From Rhizophagus irregularis (lineage: Eukaryota > Glomeromycota > Glomeromycetes > Glomerales > Glomeraceae): DNA of 64,000 nt. The notes beneath the pieces are model-generated. The model was not told the DNA's origin, searched no databases, and worked only from the letters and a program-made list of their open reading frames with translations. The DNA lies in contig NC_089447.1 in NCBI RefSeq assembly GCF_026210795.1, positions 3,598,501 to 3,662,500 of the forward strand, given 5' to 3'. Below, piece after piece: positions 1-11,224 of this stretch (its first letter is position 1; each line of letters starts with the position of its first letter). The position numbers were made by a program, and so were the translations under genes.

Positions 1-229
1 ACAAAGCCGCTATTTAACCTGTTTCTGTAATGTATTTTGTTTCCCTTCTTAGTATATCATGATAATAAATAATAAACAGATTCTGTTAGAAAGCTCCGCT
101 TATTTCCTAAAAAAAAGCTTTTGGGAAAATTTTTAAAATTTTTAGAAAAAGAACCAAAGTTAGATATAAAAAATTTAAAGTGCGAATGAATAGAAATTTG
201 TACCTAAAGCAAATGTTTCATTCTTAGAG

Positions 230-958
230 ATTGTAAGCGTTAAATATGAAAAAATTGATGAAACTGTAACATACAGATAGTGATAAATATGAAAATGGTA
301 AAAATACTTCAAAAAAAGAACAGAATATTGAAATTTCTTTTAATACTGAATCAGATGTCAAAATACAAACAAATTCCTATACTAAATTATTGCTATTATT
401 TCCGTAATAATAGATACCTTCATCTAGTTCATTACCAGTAAAATATTGGTTTTATTACTATGAAATAACAATCCTATCAAATCCAAGTAATAATAAAACA
501 ATAATTGCTGTTGGTTTTGCTCCAAAAAAATATTCAACAAACAGGTATTATATATTTATATCTTTATTGATTTTTAATTTTAAATGATTTAAGTGATTTC
601 CAATTCTCTTTAATTGAAGATTACCCGGGTGCAATACACATTCAGTTGGATTTCATTCAGATGAAGGTAGAAGGTATACAGGCTCAAAATATGATGAGAA
701 ATGGGTGAAGTAAATGATGTGTTGGGCTGTGGTTATTGTCTAAATACTGGACAAATCTTTTTTATAATGAATAGTAAATATTTAGGTATCGCTTATATCG
801 GATTATTTTATACTTGGTATCCTTCAATTGGTTCTAATTGTGTTTGTAGTTTAAAAGTTAATTTTGGCCAAGATGAATTTAAATATAAAGAAACTGGTGG
901 TATGGGTATTACTGGCATAATTTCTCATGAAGCCGATGATATATTTACTGTCACATGA
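230..958 (+). pseudogene. SPRY-domain protein, broken copy
   Basis: Conceptual translation gives the core of a SPRY (B30.2-like) domain: YYYEITILSNPSNNK, then IIAVGFAPKKYS, LPGCNTHSVGFHSDEGR and finally VLGCGYCLNTGQIFF with LKVNFGQDEF. SPRY domains are protein-interaction modules. In fungi such proteins include Ssh4/Ear1-type adaptors that help sort membrane cargo; that role here is only an analogy. An intron fits at about 547-621, with the reading joined as AG|A before LPGCN. The copy is not functional as it stands: stop codons interrupt the upstream part (around 270 and 405), and the frame shifts near 700, where KYDEKW should continue as GEVNDVLGCGY but one G appears to be missing. The 3' end past 958 also decays. 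Confidence 0.7.
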
Positions 959-1790
959 ATTTTTTTCTGTTAATGAACAATTATTATGTGAACATATTAA
1001 ATCAATAAATGTATTAAATCAATAAATGTATTTTTTTAGAAATTCCATCCCAATGCAACAATATAGATGATGGCAAATGACTGACCATTTAAATGACCTT
1101 TCGAATGACCTGGTCATTTGTCATTTTAAATCATTTATAAAGCTAACCATTTCGATCTTAATGTAAAGTATGTAAAAGTTTAAAAATAGTCAAAATTATG
1201 GATAAAAAAAAATTAAGAAAATTAAAATAGCACAATAATTTTGGCCAGAATTACAAGATCACATGACAATTTCTGGCTTTTGCTATGAATCGATCACGAG
1301 ATGAAATTAATATAAATTCAAAATCGTTCTATGAATGACTACTTTTGTTCATTATATTAAAACGTGATTTTTAATGATTTAAACCGCAGGATCATTTATT
1401 TTAAAGGTGGCGTCAGCTGCCAATAAAAATAGCTGCATGTGACAATGTGACATTATTAATTCCGGCCAATAAAGTAAATTTGGCCTAATATGTAATCTAC
1501 AGTCAAATATATAAATTTTTTAAGAAATAGTTTTATTCCATGATATTTTATATCTAAAAACCACAATTTGAACTTTTTTATTGTGTTAATAAAATTTATC
1601 ACTCAAGAATTTAACGAAATATATTTTATTATGTAAAAGAAATTTATTTAAAAACAAAATTTAAAAGAACATCATACTAAATTCTAACATGTTTAGGAAT
1701 GGTACTATGATATAATAAAAAGAATAAAAAAAGAATAAAATTTAACATCAATTTAAAAATAAAAAAGAAAAGATGATATCACATAATTTG
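959..1790. other. intergenic, AT-rich
   Basis: No open frame with recognisable content. A short imperfect direct repeat (aaatcaataaatgtatt twice) lies near 1000-1035, and runs rich in catttaaatgac occur near 1080-1140. It contains the 3' flank of the minus-strand P450 gene, including A/T-rich stretches that could carry its polyadenylation signal. Confidence 0.5.
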
Positions 1791-3433
1791 TTAATATCTA
1801 GGACGTACAACAATTTTCATATCAATGCACTGAGAAAATAATGAATATTTAAAGTTAGGTTTTTCCGATACTTTATCAACCAATTCAACGTCATATTTTC
1901 TAAGCAACAAAATCAACAAGGTTTTCATTAGTACATTAGATATATTCTTTCCAGGGCAAATTCTCGTACCACCTCCAAAAGGTATAAAAGCATTCTTAGC
2001 AATTTCATTATTTAAAAATCTTTCTGGAATGAATTCATCAGGATTTTCCCAAAATTCAGGTAATTTATGAATTATATCATGACCAACAAAGAAAGTTGTA
2101 TTAGCTTCCAAATGATTTCCTCCAACAATACTTGCTTGTGTTGAAACACGTGGTGATAATAGTACAACTGTGTATATTCGTACGGATTCTTTTAAAATTG
2201 CGTCAAGGTATGTAAATTTTTCCAAATCTTCATAGCTTATTTGTCTTGATAAATCATCACCTAAAATTTCGCTTATTTCCTTTCGAAAATGTGCAGTAAC
2301 TTTAGGATGTTTAGCTAATAACCAAATTGTGTAGCAGGTCATATTTATAGTCTAATATGGTAATTAAATCATTTTTTTTTATTTAAATAAATTATTAGTT
2401 ATTTAAATGAAAATATTATATTTTCAATAATTTAAAATATAAAACATACCGTTTCTGTACCATTTACACTGACATCCGTAATGGTGGAACAAACTTCTTG
2501 ATCAGTTAATGGAGCTTCGCTTCCATCATAGTTAGGATCGAGTGGAGTGTTTAATGTCAATAAATTATCCAACAAATTTGAACCAATATTTCCATCACTT
2601 TGCATATTATTATTAATCTCATTTCTTCTCTTACTGATAAATTCAAGCATAAATTGATTTAACCAATCAGAGCTCTTTTTGTATTTTTTGTTCAAATGAT
2701 AATATCCTGGTAAATTTTTAAATATTTCAGGAACGAAAGCTTGAAAAAGCATGTTCGGAAAAAATGTTCCTGAAGCTTTAGTAAATTTAAAGGATCTTTT
2801 GATTTCTTCAAGTCTAATCGGATCATCTTGATTTTCACCGAACAAGTACGTATTAAGACAATAAGAAGGTTTGTTAGTAACAGTTTGTAAGATAATATCA
2901 GTCATGAAACATTTCATCCATTCAACAAAATCAAATTGATATTCTTTTTTGTCCCAATAACTTTCATTCTCATTAAATAATGATTGTACAAGTTGGGTGA
3001 AGTCTTTAAGAAATCTGTGAGAACTTATTGATTGCATAACAATTTTTCTATTTCGTTTCCATGATGTAAGATCGTCATTAAATGCTAATCCATTCGATTT
3101 AACATATTTGATTGCACCTCTTGGAAAAAATTTAGTTTGTGAGTTTGTAACATAAACCTGATCGAGTAACGAAGGATGACAAAGAATAACGGATCTTTTA
3201 CTTCCAACCCAAACTTCAAACATATCACCATATTTTTTATGATTATCCTTTGCATATTGTGCTGGATTTAATCCTATTTGATGCAAATTACCAATTAATG
3301 GAAGTGGAAATGGACCAGGAATTCGCGATTTACGTGTAAAATATTTGTAATAATATCTCAATACATATAGGAGAATTAATACATTGATAGTTGTAATCAA
3401 ATTTATCTCTAAAACTATTGACGTGAATGCCAT
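1791..3433 (-). CDS. cytochrome P450 monooxygenase
   Basis: Two exons on the minus strand, complement(join(1791..2351,2450..3433)), give 514 residues, the usual length of a microsomal P450. The 98-bp intron starts GTATGT and ends TTAG; it splits the oxygen-binding I-helix at a codon boundary, giving VSVNGTETT. P450s insert one oxygen atom from O2 into lipids or xenobiotics using electrons from a P450 reductase at the endoplasmic reticulum. Visible are an N-terminal membrane anchor (about 8-27), the proline hinge PGPFPLPLIGN (about 39-49), the ExxR pair E383/R386 (KESVR), PERF (437-440) and the haem loop FGGGTRICPG (453-462) with haem-ligand Cys460. All key residues are present, so the protein is probably active. 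The CYP family and substrate cannot be told from sequence alone. Confidence 0.95.
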
Positions 3434-3524
3434 TGTTGTTAATAGTCAAGAAATTGTTTTTTCTATTTCTTTTTTTTTTTTGTAGACAAAAAATGTTCTT
3501 CAAATTTGTAATTTTATGATGGGT

Positions 3525-3531
3525 TTATATA
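3525..3531 (-). promoter_or_regulatory. probable TATA box of the P450 gene
   Basis: On the minus strand the sequence reads TATATAA, about 92 bp upstream of the P450 start codon, a plausible distance for a fungal core promoter with a short leader. Position and motif are seen; function is inferred. Confidence 0.45.
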
Positions 3532-3609
3532 CTTTATTTTTTGAAAAAAAGGGCCAAAGATCAATATAATTTGCAGATCACTGTTAAGTGATCATTATTT
3601 TTGACATCA

Positions 3610-3740
3610 TTGACGTGCTTTACATTGATCGGCGGGCTTAATTTATTTTTAATTTCCTCTTTCCTCACTGATTCATTAACGTGATTTAGATTGATCGGTG
3701 GACTTAACTATTTTAAGTCCAATTTTCCTCATTGATTCAT
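3610..3740. repeat. two-unit imperfect tandem repeat upstream of the P450
   Basis: Two adjacent units of about 65 bp share the order acgtg-ttta-attgatcgg-gg-cttaa-tttcctca-tgattcatt. The first runs about 3610-3673 and the second about 3674-3740. They lie 180-310 bp upstream of the P450 start, so a promoter role is possible but unproven. Confidence 0.6.
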
Positions 3741-4129
3741 TAACATGGATTTACGAAAATTCTTATAGTAAATTTAATTCGTTGATCCGCTATTGAAACT
3801 TTATAAAAAAAAAAGAATACTAGTAATTGATTATATTTGATTCTCACGAATTACCGACATTTAATAAATTTTGGCAAATTTTAATAAAATTTAACGATTT
3901 TAATAAATTTTAAGTGAAGTTTTCATAGTGTTACGTCATTGGCGTAAATTCATACGACTTTTGACGTAAAATATAATTATTCTTTTAAAAAAAAATAACC
4001 GATTATAGTAAGATTCAATATATACCGGAAAAAATCAATTTTTTAGATTCAAAAAATGAGTGATCGATGGTCGAGAATTTCCGTTTAATTGGTTCACGCG
4101 TAATATAATTGATTGGATGTTCCCTCAAA

Positions 4130-4160
4130 ATAATATATATATATATATACATATATATTC
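4130..4160. repeat. (TA)n microsatellite
   Basis: An alternating TA run (4134-4150) with imperfect continuation to about 4160. Such runs recur across the window in introns and spacers. Confidence 0.7.
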
Positions 4161-4536
4161 ATTTTTTCGGTACACACATTATTTTGTATGTACTTTTTTT
4201 TTATGTATTAGAAGTAGTATGGCTTATTGTAAATAATCAGCCAGCATAAGAAATAATTTTTCTTGTGCAAAATATTATTCTGTTAAAGTTACTATTAACT
4301 AATTTACTATATCAATTTGAGTTATTCATTTAAAACAACAACATTTATTTGTTCTATTTATGTAAACAAAAAGTTTACGTATTACTCTATAATCAGTGTT
4401 GAACAAAAGTTATAATATCAAAATTACTTTTTAAAATAAATATACATACATAATAATAATAATTTCTCATTATAGGCTTAACAAAGTCTTTTAATAATCA
4501 ATTAATTATAAAATTTATCTTAGATAGCACAGTCTA

Positions 4537-4668
4537 AGAGAATACTTGTTATTCCATGGGTATCAAAATTCAAAAATATTCACCGATGCCTTGGGGCCCT
4601 CGAAGGGAGGGGAGCATCTGTGTATATGGAGTATTTATTAGATATCCATAGAATAACAAGATTATCTC
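4537..4668. mobile_element. small palindromic (MITE-like) element
   Basis: The left arm gagaatacttgttattcc.. (4537-4563) is matched by the reverse complement of the right arm (4641-4668) apart from a few changes; the shared core is CTTGTTATTC-ATGG-TATC. The enclosed 75 bp is unusually GC-rich (ggggccctcgaagggagggg near 4595). This looks like a miniature inverted-repeat element. No convincing target duplication is visible. Confidence 0.5.
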
Positions 4669-4722
4669 ATTGTGTATGACGTATATACCTATGAATTTTA
4701 TACTTTTTTATACTTTTTTTAT

Positions 4723-4752
4723 ACCGATGGAATTTACAAAAAATCCATCGGT
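4723..4752. repeat. short hairpin
   Basis: ACCGATGGAATTT and its near reverse complement AAATCCATCGGT are separated by about 5 bases. A third partial copy, accgatggg, follows near 4764. It may belong to the same decayed inverted-repeat element as the palindrome just upstream. Confidence 0.5.
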
Positions 4753-4789
4753 GTATACATAATACCGATGGGATAATCAATATTATCAT

Positions 4790-5375
4790 CCGTGTGCTTT
4801 GGATATCTGAAATATAGTTTGAAATAGCTCAATGATGAATAATAATATATTTCCTGGATGAAAATCACGATGAATCATCCGTTTTTGATGGATTTCTTTA
4901 AACTCACCAATAATATTATTTAACAATTTTAATTTACTTGACTAACTAAAGTTTTTATAATTATTATTAACCAATCATTAAGATTTCCCCCTATTGCATA
5001 TTAAGGAATCATGATTTTATATCTGGATTTTGAAACCATATATTTCTAGAATTTCACCAGAATTATCAATATTATTAATATTATTAGTTGAATATGCTTT
5101 TAAGTTTTAACCTAAAGAAAAAAAATTAATTATTATATTTAAGAAAAAAATACTCAAATAAATTATAAAAATATTTTCATATTTCATTTAGAAAGTTACC
5201 GAAAATATTTTAAGAATTATTTAAACATTTTAAAGCCATTGTTTTATTTAAAACTCTTGTACATTATATTTCCTTTTTATTCCAATACAACGGACCATCC
5301 CACATTGCCGAATATACTTTATCAAAATCACCTTTACCTATTTCTTTAATGTAATTAACTGGCTGTGTAGAATCC
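4790..5375 (-). pseudogene. protein kinase, decayed remnant
   Basis: Read on the minus strand, 5375 to about 5285 encodes a glycine-loop segment, EIGKGDFDKVYSAMWDG with PLYWNKK, and about 4900-4845 encodes a catalytic loop IHRDFHPGNILL. These are hallmarks of the expanded tyrosine-kinase-like family of glomeromycotan fungi. The sequence between them is full of stops and lacks the VAVK lysine segment. No activation segment or C-lobe follows, so this is a dead, truncated copy. The glycine loop already carries GDFDKV instead of the usual GGFGKV. Confidence 0.75.
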
Positions 5376-6030
5376 ATTCAAATATTATATATTAATTTTT
5401 AATTTTAACTAGGCGTAACCCGTCGCGTTGCGCCGGGGATGTTACTTGCTCATCAAGTAAGAGAGTAATGATAATATACCTATATTTCATTTGCCATGCA
5501 GCGTGAATAGGTCTAGTTTTTTACTATTATTATGATGATATTAGTAGGTGATAAATGTAATAAATTACACAATTTATACGATTATAAAAATGATAATGAT
5601 TTGTGTGCAAGTGTTATACAGTATATGAAATATTATCATTAAATGCAAATTTTATTTATCACATGAAACAAATGTTGCAGTACTGCGAAATTTACAAATT
5701 CATTACAAAAACAATATGTATAAGTATTTTATTGTTACATTGTTACAAAAAAAATCTTTTTTTTTTTATCTTAAAAAAATTCCATTGTAGCATTAAAAAA
5801 AATTACATCCTCTAGAAAAAAAAATATCTCACTTAGTATGAAAAAAAATTCCCAGAAAAATTAATTATAACGATCAATTGTTACAATAAATAAATAAGTA
5901 ATTATGTTAGTCTATTTTTGAGCTTGATGTAAAAATAATAATATTATTATTAATAATAAGAATCGGGAAAAAAGGCAATTGCCGTGGTGCAACAGCATTG
6001 ATCTGATCACCGATCAAACCTAAATGGTGA
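5376..6030. other. AT-rich spacer with a GC-rich islet
   Basis: No gene is seen. A short GC-rich islet, gcgtaacccgtcgcgttgcg (5413-5432), stands out from the AT-rich surroundings and resembles dispersed repeats. The remaining sequence is poly(T)/poly(A)-rich, and the short open frames in it are not credible. Confidence 0.5.
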
Positions 6031-6039
6031 AAGAATTTA

Positions 6040-6560
6040 TTCGGAAAAAAAAAATTCGGTTTGAAAGAAAAAAAGCCAAACCGAAAAAGGAAAAGGGGAA
6101 AAAAATTTTTCGGATTGGAAAAAAAGCCAACCGGAAAAAAACAAAAAGAAAATAAAAACGAAAAAAAAAATTTGTGGGGAGGGACAAAGAGAAAAGTCAG
6201 GTTGAAAAAAGAAACCAAAAAGGAAAAAATAAAGAAAAAATAAAAAAAATATTCGAAAGAAAGAGAAAAAAAATTTTGGGAGAAAAGAGAAAGAAATCGA
6301 TTTAAAAAAAAAAAATAAGTACCGAAAAAAATTCTGAAAAAAAAAGAACAATAATTCGGTTTAAAAAGATTGAAAAAAAATTCAAAAAAAAAATTAATAA
6401 TATGGTCTAAAAAAAAGACCGAAAAAAAAATAATATAAGTCTTAAAAGATTATTCAATAAAAAAAAAATAATAATAATTTTTCGGTTTTCTAAACGGTGA
6501 AAAGATGAAAAGAATGAAAAAAAAAGAAAGAACTATTTGTAAGTTGGAAAAAAAAATAAA
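6040..6560. repeat. purine-rich low-complexity tract
   Basis: About 500 bp in which one strand is almost only A and G with regularly spaced ccg (aaaaaccgaaaaa, aaccggaaaaaa). It reads open in several frames (Lys/Glu-rich on plus, Phe-rich on minus), which reflects composition and not coding. A smaller patch of the same type lies near 12330-12620. Confidence 0.75.
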
Positions 6561-7025
6561 TATTTGAAATTCTGATTAAAATTTCATTAACCGGAATTGG
6601 ATTAGATGTATACGGATCAGCAATTCAAAATTAATTATACAGGCTAATCTAAACGTTAGTCACACAAACACCATTTATTTATATGATGAATGGTTATGAT
6701 TCCTTATTTATCCAAATGGTTTCTCAATTTTTCAATTGGGTAATGAAAAATAAAAAATGTGCGGATGTAAAAATTGTTGAATTTGATTGGTATGAATTTT
6801 AGCCTCAGATGTGCAGTGTGCATGCATATTTTTGCATACATTTAGTACAGAGTTCTGTAATAAAATAAAATAATTTTACGTTCACTAAATTTGTTTTAAT
6901 AATTTTCATTTATTATAAAGTAAATAACAGTATTACACATATAACTAAAATTATTGTAATCAACACACATTTATAAGTATAGAATCGTTAAAAAGATATT
7001 TTAAAAAAAGCCAAGAAATACTAAT

Positions 7026-8884
7026 ATGGAAATTTTAAATAAAGCATCCAGAGAAAAGCCAAAAAATTTATGGAAATATGTCGATTCTGATAAATATCAT
7101 GTAAATGCAATTTCACTTTATAATTTATTATAAAAATATGAATTAAATAGTAAATAAATTTTATTACATATTTAGAAACATGTTACAATTTCTTCTATTG
7201 ATTCAGTTATCAAATCAGAAGAAATTGATGATAAAATAATCTATATGGACGAAATAGAAAAAAGAAAAGAAGTATATGGTATATGTGGAGAATGTAATGA
7301 ACCTGGCACAGGAGAATATTGGTGTCAACCTTGTAATGCAAAAAGATTTGAAGAAAATTTTAAAAATTGGACTAGTGGAAATAAAGAAATTGATGAATTA
7401 ATACAACATTCACAACTTAATGCTGTATATTGTATAAATTGTCTTGAATGGATACCTTTTGAGAAATTTCAAAATGTCACTTATATTACCAGAGGAGGCT
7501 TTGGTAAAATTTATTCAGCCGAATGGCCTGAAGGATTTATTGGTTATTGGGATATTGAAAATCAAAATGGCACCGATACACGGGCCAAAAAGTTGCTTTA
7601 AAAAGTTTAGATAATTCTTCTGAAATTAGTACAGATTTTTTAAATGAGGTAACTAAATAAAAAAATTAATTTATCATGTTATATTTAAATTGTCATTGTA
7701 ATTTTTATTAAACTTTTTTTTAATATTAATTGTTAGATCAAATCTCATTTTCAGATTTATATTTGGGGGTTGTTTTCTGCTATGGAATAACTCAAGATCC
7801 AAATACCAAAGATTATATGATGGTTTTACGTTATTGTGAAAATGGAAATTTAAGAAATTACTACTTAAATAATTCCTGTAATGTAAAACTTTATGATTTA
7901 TTAAGAATTGCAAATGGGCTGTTAAGTATTCATAATGCTGAAAAAGTCCATAAAGACTTTCATTCAGGTAATATATTAGAAGGTGGGGCTATGTATATAA
8001 GTGATTTAGGAATGTGTCAACCAGCAAATAATAAAGAGAAATCAGATAAAAAAGAAGGAGTTTATGGAGTATTACCTTATATGGCACCAGAAGTTTTACG
8101 TGGATATCAATATACAAAAGCAGCAGATATTTATTCATTTGGAATAATTATGAATGAGTTTCTTTCTGAAGAAATCCCTTTTAATGATATTCCTCATGAT
8201 CATATTTTAGCTGTTAAAATATGTAAAGGATTTAGACCAAAAATTTCTGAACATATTCCAAAATTTCTTGTAGATTTAATTATGAAATGTTGGGATGCTA
8301 AAGCAGAAAATAGACCAATTGCTAAAGAATTGTATCAAACATTAAAGAAATTGGACGAATCATATGATTATTATTCTCAAATGTGGGAATATGAGGGTAA
8401 AATTGAAGAAAAAAAATTTAAAAATAGTTCTAATGGAAATAATTCTATAAGTATTAAAACTCATCCTCAAGCAATCTATACCAGTAGACTTTTAAGTTTT
8501 AAAAATCTTCCAGAACCAGTAAATTCATCAGATTTAACATCTTTCCAAGTTAATTCAGGTAAATCTTCAACTTTAATTGTGAAAAAAAAGTTCAAGTTTT
8601 AATAACATCTAACCTTTTTAATAATCGATGATGTCCAATCAGTATCAGCAAATCTAAGTAAGTGTAAATACTTTTTGTATTTATAAATTATATTTATTTT
8701 AACATTATATTGTTGTTTAATTTATAGTTTCAGAATGTTTTGATTGTAAAATTTAGAGAATCAGGTAAATAATTTATTTGGAGTGATTTATTAATTAGTT
8801 TCCGTCTAATTCGTCATTATTACTAATAATAGATCTCACTGAAATTAACCAAGAAGAAAATGATTTGAATGATGAGCCTTAAAT
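7026..8884 (+). pseudogene. protein kinase with Cys-rich N-terminus, frame broken
   Basis: Exon 1 is 7026-7100 (MEILNKASREKPKNLWKYV). Intron 7101-7175 leads in frame to exon 2 from 7176, with Cys pairs CGEC, CQPC and CINCLEW, then the glycine loop RGGFGKIYSAEW. Near 7583 the frame shifts by one: the lysine strand VALKSLDNSSE continues in another frame to about 7647. The next intron (about 7648-7736) is followed by IKSHFQ, again out of frame with SDLYLGVVFCYGITQD. From 7765 the kinase is open: KDFHSGNIL catalytic loop (HKD instead of HRD), SDLGMC in place of DFG, PYMAPEVL, DIYSFGIIM. It ends at 8602. Further family exons survive as scraps (SECFDCKI near 8733; DLTEINQEENDLNDEP at 8833-8883). 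Two frame breaks suggest a recent pseudogene; sequencing error at homopolymers is the alternative. Confidence 0.8.
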
Positions 8885-10493
8885 AACAAATTTGTTTTAT
8901 ATATCAGAATATTCAGAATAATATTTAAAAATTTTTATTTAACTTGGTTTATATTTAGTATTATATCATGGTGGAAACTTTTATGGAAGAATCAAATAAG
9001 CAAAAAAAAAATATCTTGTTAAAAAAGAGACGCACAATTTTGATTACAAATGCTAGAAAGCGGAATGCTTGGAAAATGTCATTCTGATATCACAATAAAA
9101 AATTATGATAGAAAAATCTTAGGTTAGCTTGTCTATTAAACATTAAGAAAGTTGCAAACAAACAAATAATTATTCTTTATATTTAAAAGTCATTTATTTT
9201 TATATTTATTATTAATATTTTTTATATGTTTTAAATAAATAAAAAAATATTTTTTTTATTTTAAAATTATTTACTAAGTCTTTAATTGATCCATCTAAAA
9301 TTATTTTGAGGTGGGTTAAAATAATCGTACATTTTTTTCATGAAACAGAAACTGCATTCGGTATCCGCAGTAATCGCCTCAAGAAAATATTCATTTATCA
9401 CATTATTTCTTTTATTTTTGCAATACAATAAGCTTAACAGGTTATATATTCACGATTTAAGAATTTTTGAAGAATTTTATCTTCTAAAATTCTCCTGCGC
9501 TAATTTATTTAATTGATTAATAACCAGTTTATTGACGAAAGTAAAGTATTGTATTATATAACAAGTTAACATTAAACATGGCAGGGAGCTATAGTCATAG
9601 TATAATTAGAACTGTAATAATTCTGACTTTTTTTTAATTAAGTTGGTTTATACTACCATACAGTATCATAATTATGATAAATAGTTTTTAAGATTTAAAG
9701 AGAATTTCTAAATTTTAACTGGTGGAAAAATTACTGGTAGATCATGTGATTGTGTATTAAATATTCATGTGATTTATTATGATGATGCAATTTCATTTGG
9801 CTCGCTTCGCTCGCCGGGCTTTTCTAGCCAAACCATAACTTTCACTTTATTTGCAAAATTTTTGATTATATTTAACATATCTATAAAAAAAAATGAGAAA
9901 TTACTCTTAACTAGCTATTAACATAATTTTTTTCTCATTTGGTAAAGGATGATCATTTTCGGTTTATTTTGCTTGTTAATCATTTTTGGCTTAGTTATTT
10001 CACTTGTTAATCATTTTAAGGTTAATTATCTTGATTGTTGTTTATTTTTTGGTTTAAAAATAAAAAAATATATATATCAGAATATGTGATTAACTTTAAA
10101 TAACAATACAGAAAGATTGTTTATTACTTGATAAAGCATTTATTTAATATTTACTATCATCATTTTTGGAATTACGGCTCTGGAAAAAAATTTTTCACGA
10201 TTATATTGTAATAAAACAATTCTACTATCCGATTGTTGATCATTTTTAGTTCTGGAAAATTATGATAACTGAATATCATAATAATAAGACAATGATAATG
10301 AAATTTTACCATTTAGTTGTTGTTTATTGTTTTGTTTCAAAATAAAAAATTACTTGATATAACATTTATTTAATTTTATCATCCAATTGTTGAGAAAAAA
10401 AATTTTATGATAACATTATAATAAACAACAATTTTATTATCTGATTGTTAATCATTTTTAGAATTACTACCCTGAAAAAATTTTCATTATAGC
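8885..10493. other. AT-rich spacer with decayed repeats
   Basis: No coding signal is convincing. A GC-rich islet, ggctcgcttcgctcgccggg, lies at 9800-9819. From about 9950 to 10490 variants of gttgttaatcatttttgg and tttattttttggtt recur, so this stretch is an old repeat array or several decayed element copies. Confidence 0.5.
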
Positions 10494-10501
10494 ATTATAA
10501 C
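10494..10501 (+). repeat. target-site duplication, left copy (8 bp)
   Basis: ATTATAAC immediately precedes the left terminal inverted repeat and is repeated exactly at 11217-11224 just after the right one. Confidence 0.85.
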
Positions 10502-11216
10502 TAAAGTTGCCTGCCAAAACTCTACAGGCTATTGTCGAAATGTCGAAACTAAAACCTGTAGAAATGCCGAAATGCCGAAATAGTTTCGACATGTCAAAAT
10601 TGTCGAAACCTAAAAATATTACGTTTCACGTAATAACTCGGCATCCAATGATCGTAGAAAGATGCACCATAGCTCGTTGGAATCGTCTCATAACGACGAG
10701 TCGAATGGTGGTTAGATCGTCTTTCTACGATCACTGGATGCCGAGATATTGAGCGAAACGTCAAAAATCAGCATTTTGTATTTTGCGATACTGCGCCATT
10801 TGACGTTTCACTTAATAACTCGGCATCCAATGATCGTAGAAAGATGCACCATAGCTCGTTGGAATCGTCTCATAACGACGAGTCGAATGATGGTTAAATC
10901 ATCTTTCTACGATCATTGGATGCCGAGATAATAGACGAAACGTCAAACGGCGCAGTAGCGCAAAATACAAAATGCCGATTTTTGACGTTTCGCTCAATAT
11001 CTCGGCATCCAGTGATCGTAGAAAGATGATTTAACCATCATTCGACTCGTCGTTATGAGACGATTCCAACGAGCTATGGTGCATCTTTCTACGATCATTG
11101 GATGCCGAGTTATTACGTGAAACGTAATATTTTTAGGTTTCGACAATTTTGACATGTCAAAATAGTTTTGACAATTTTGACATGCCGAAACTCCCTAATT
11201 TCGGCAGGCAACTTTA
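10502..11216. mobile_element. fold-back DNA transposon, non-autonomous, hAT-like ends
   Basis: The 715-bp element begins TAAAGTTGCCTGCC and ends with the exact reverse complement GGCAGGCAACTTTA. It is flanked by the 8-bp duplication ATTATAAC. The ends fit the hAT pattern YARNG (TAAAG), and 8 bp is the hAT duplication length. Inside are three copies of a block of about 115 bp (about 10634-10748, 10816-10930 and, inverted, 10999-11110). Each block is itself a hairpin with arms CTCGGCATCCAATGATCGTAG and its complement. Copies 1 and 3 and their flanks (cgtttcacgtaata..; gagcgaaacgtc..) form a long palindrome centred on copy 2. No transposase is encoded; the Arg/Trp-rich open frames here are by-products of the repeats. 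Confidence 0.88.
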
Positions 11217-11224
11217 ATTATAAC
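11217..11224 (+). repeat. target-site duplication, right copy (8 bp)
   Basis: ATTATAAC, identical to 10494-10501, directly abuts the right end of the fold-back element. Confidence 0.85.

Noticed and set aside
5907-6351. Overlapping open frames on both strands (Phe-rich and Lys-rich)
   Set aside because: They arise from the purine-rich low-complexity tract; no domain, and composition explains the lack of stops.
10507-10931. Two open frames with a shared repeated sequence (RHPMIVERCTIARWNRLITT)
   Set aside because: They translate copies of the hairpin block of the fold-back element; no start context and no known domain.
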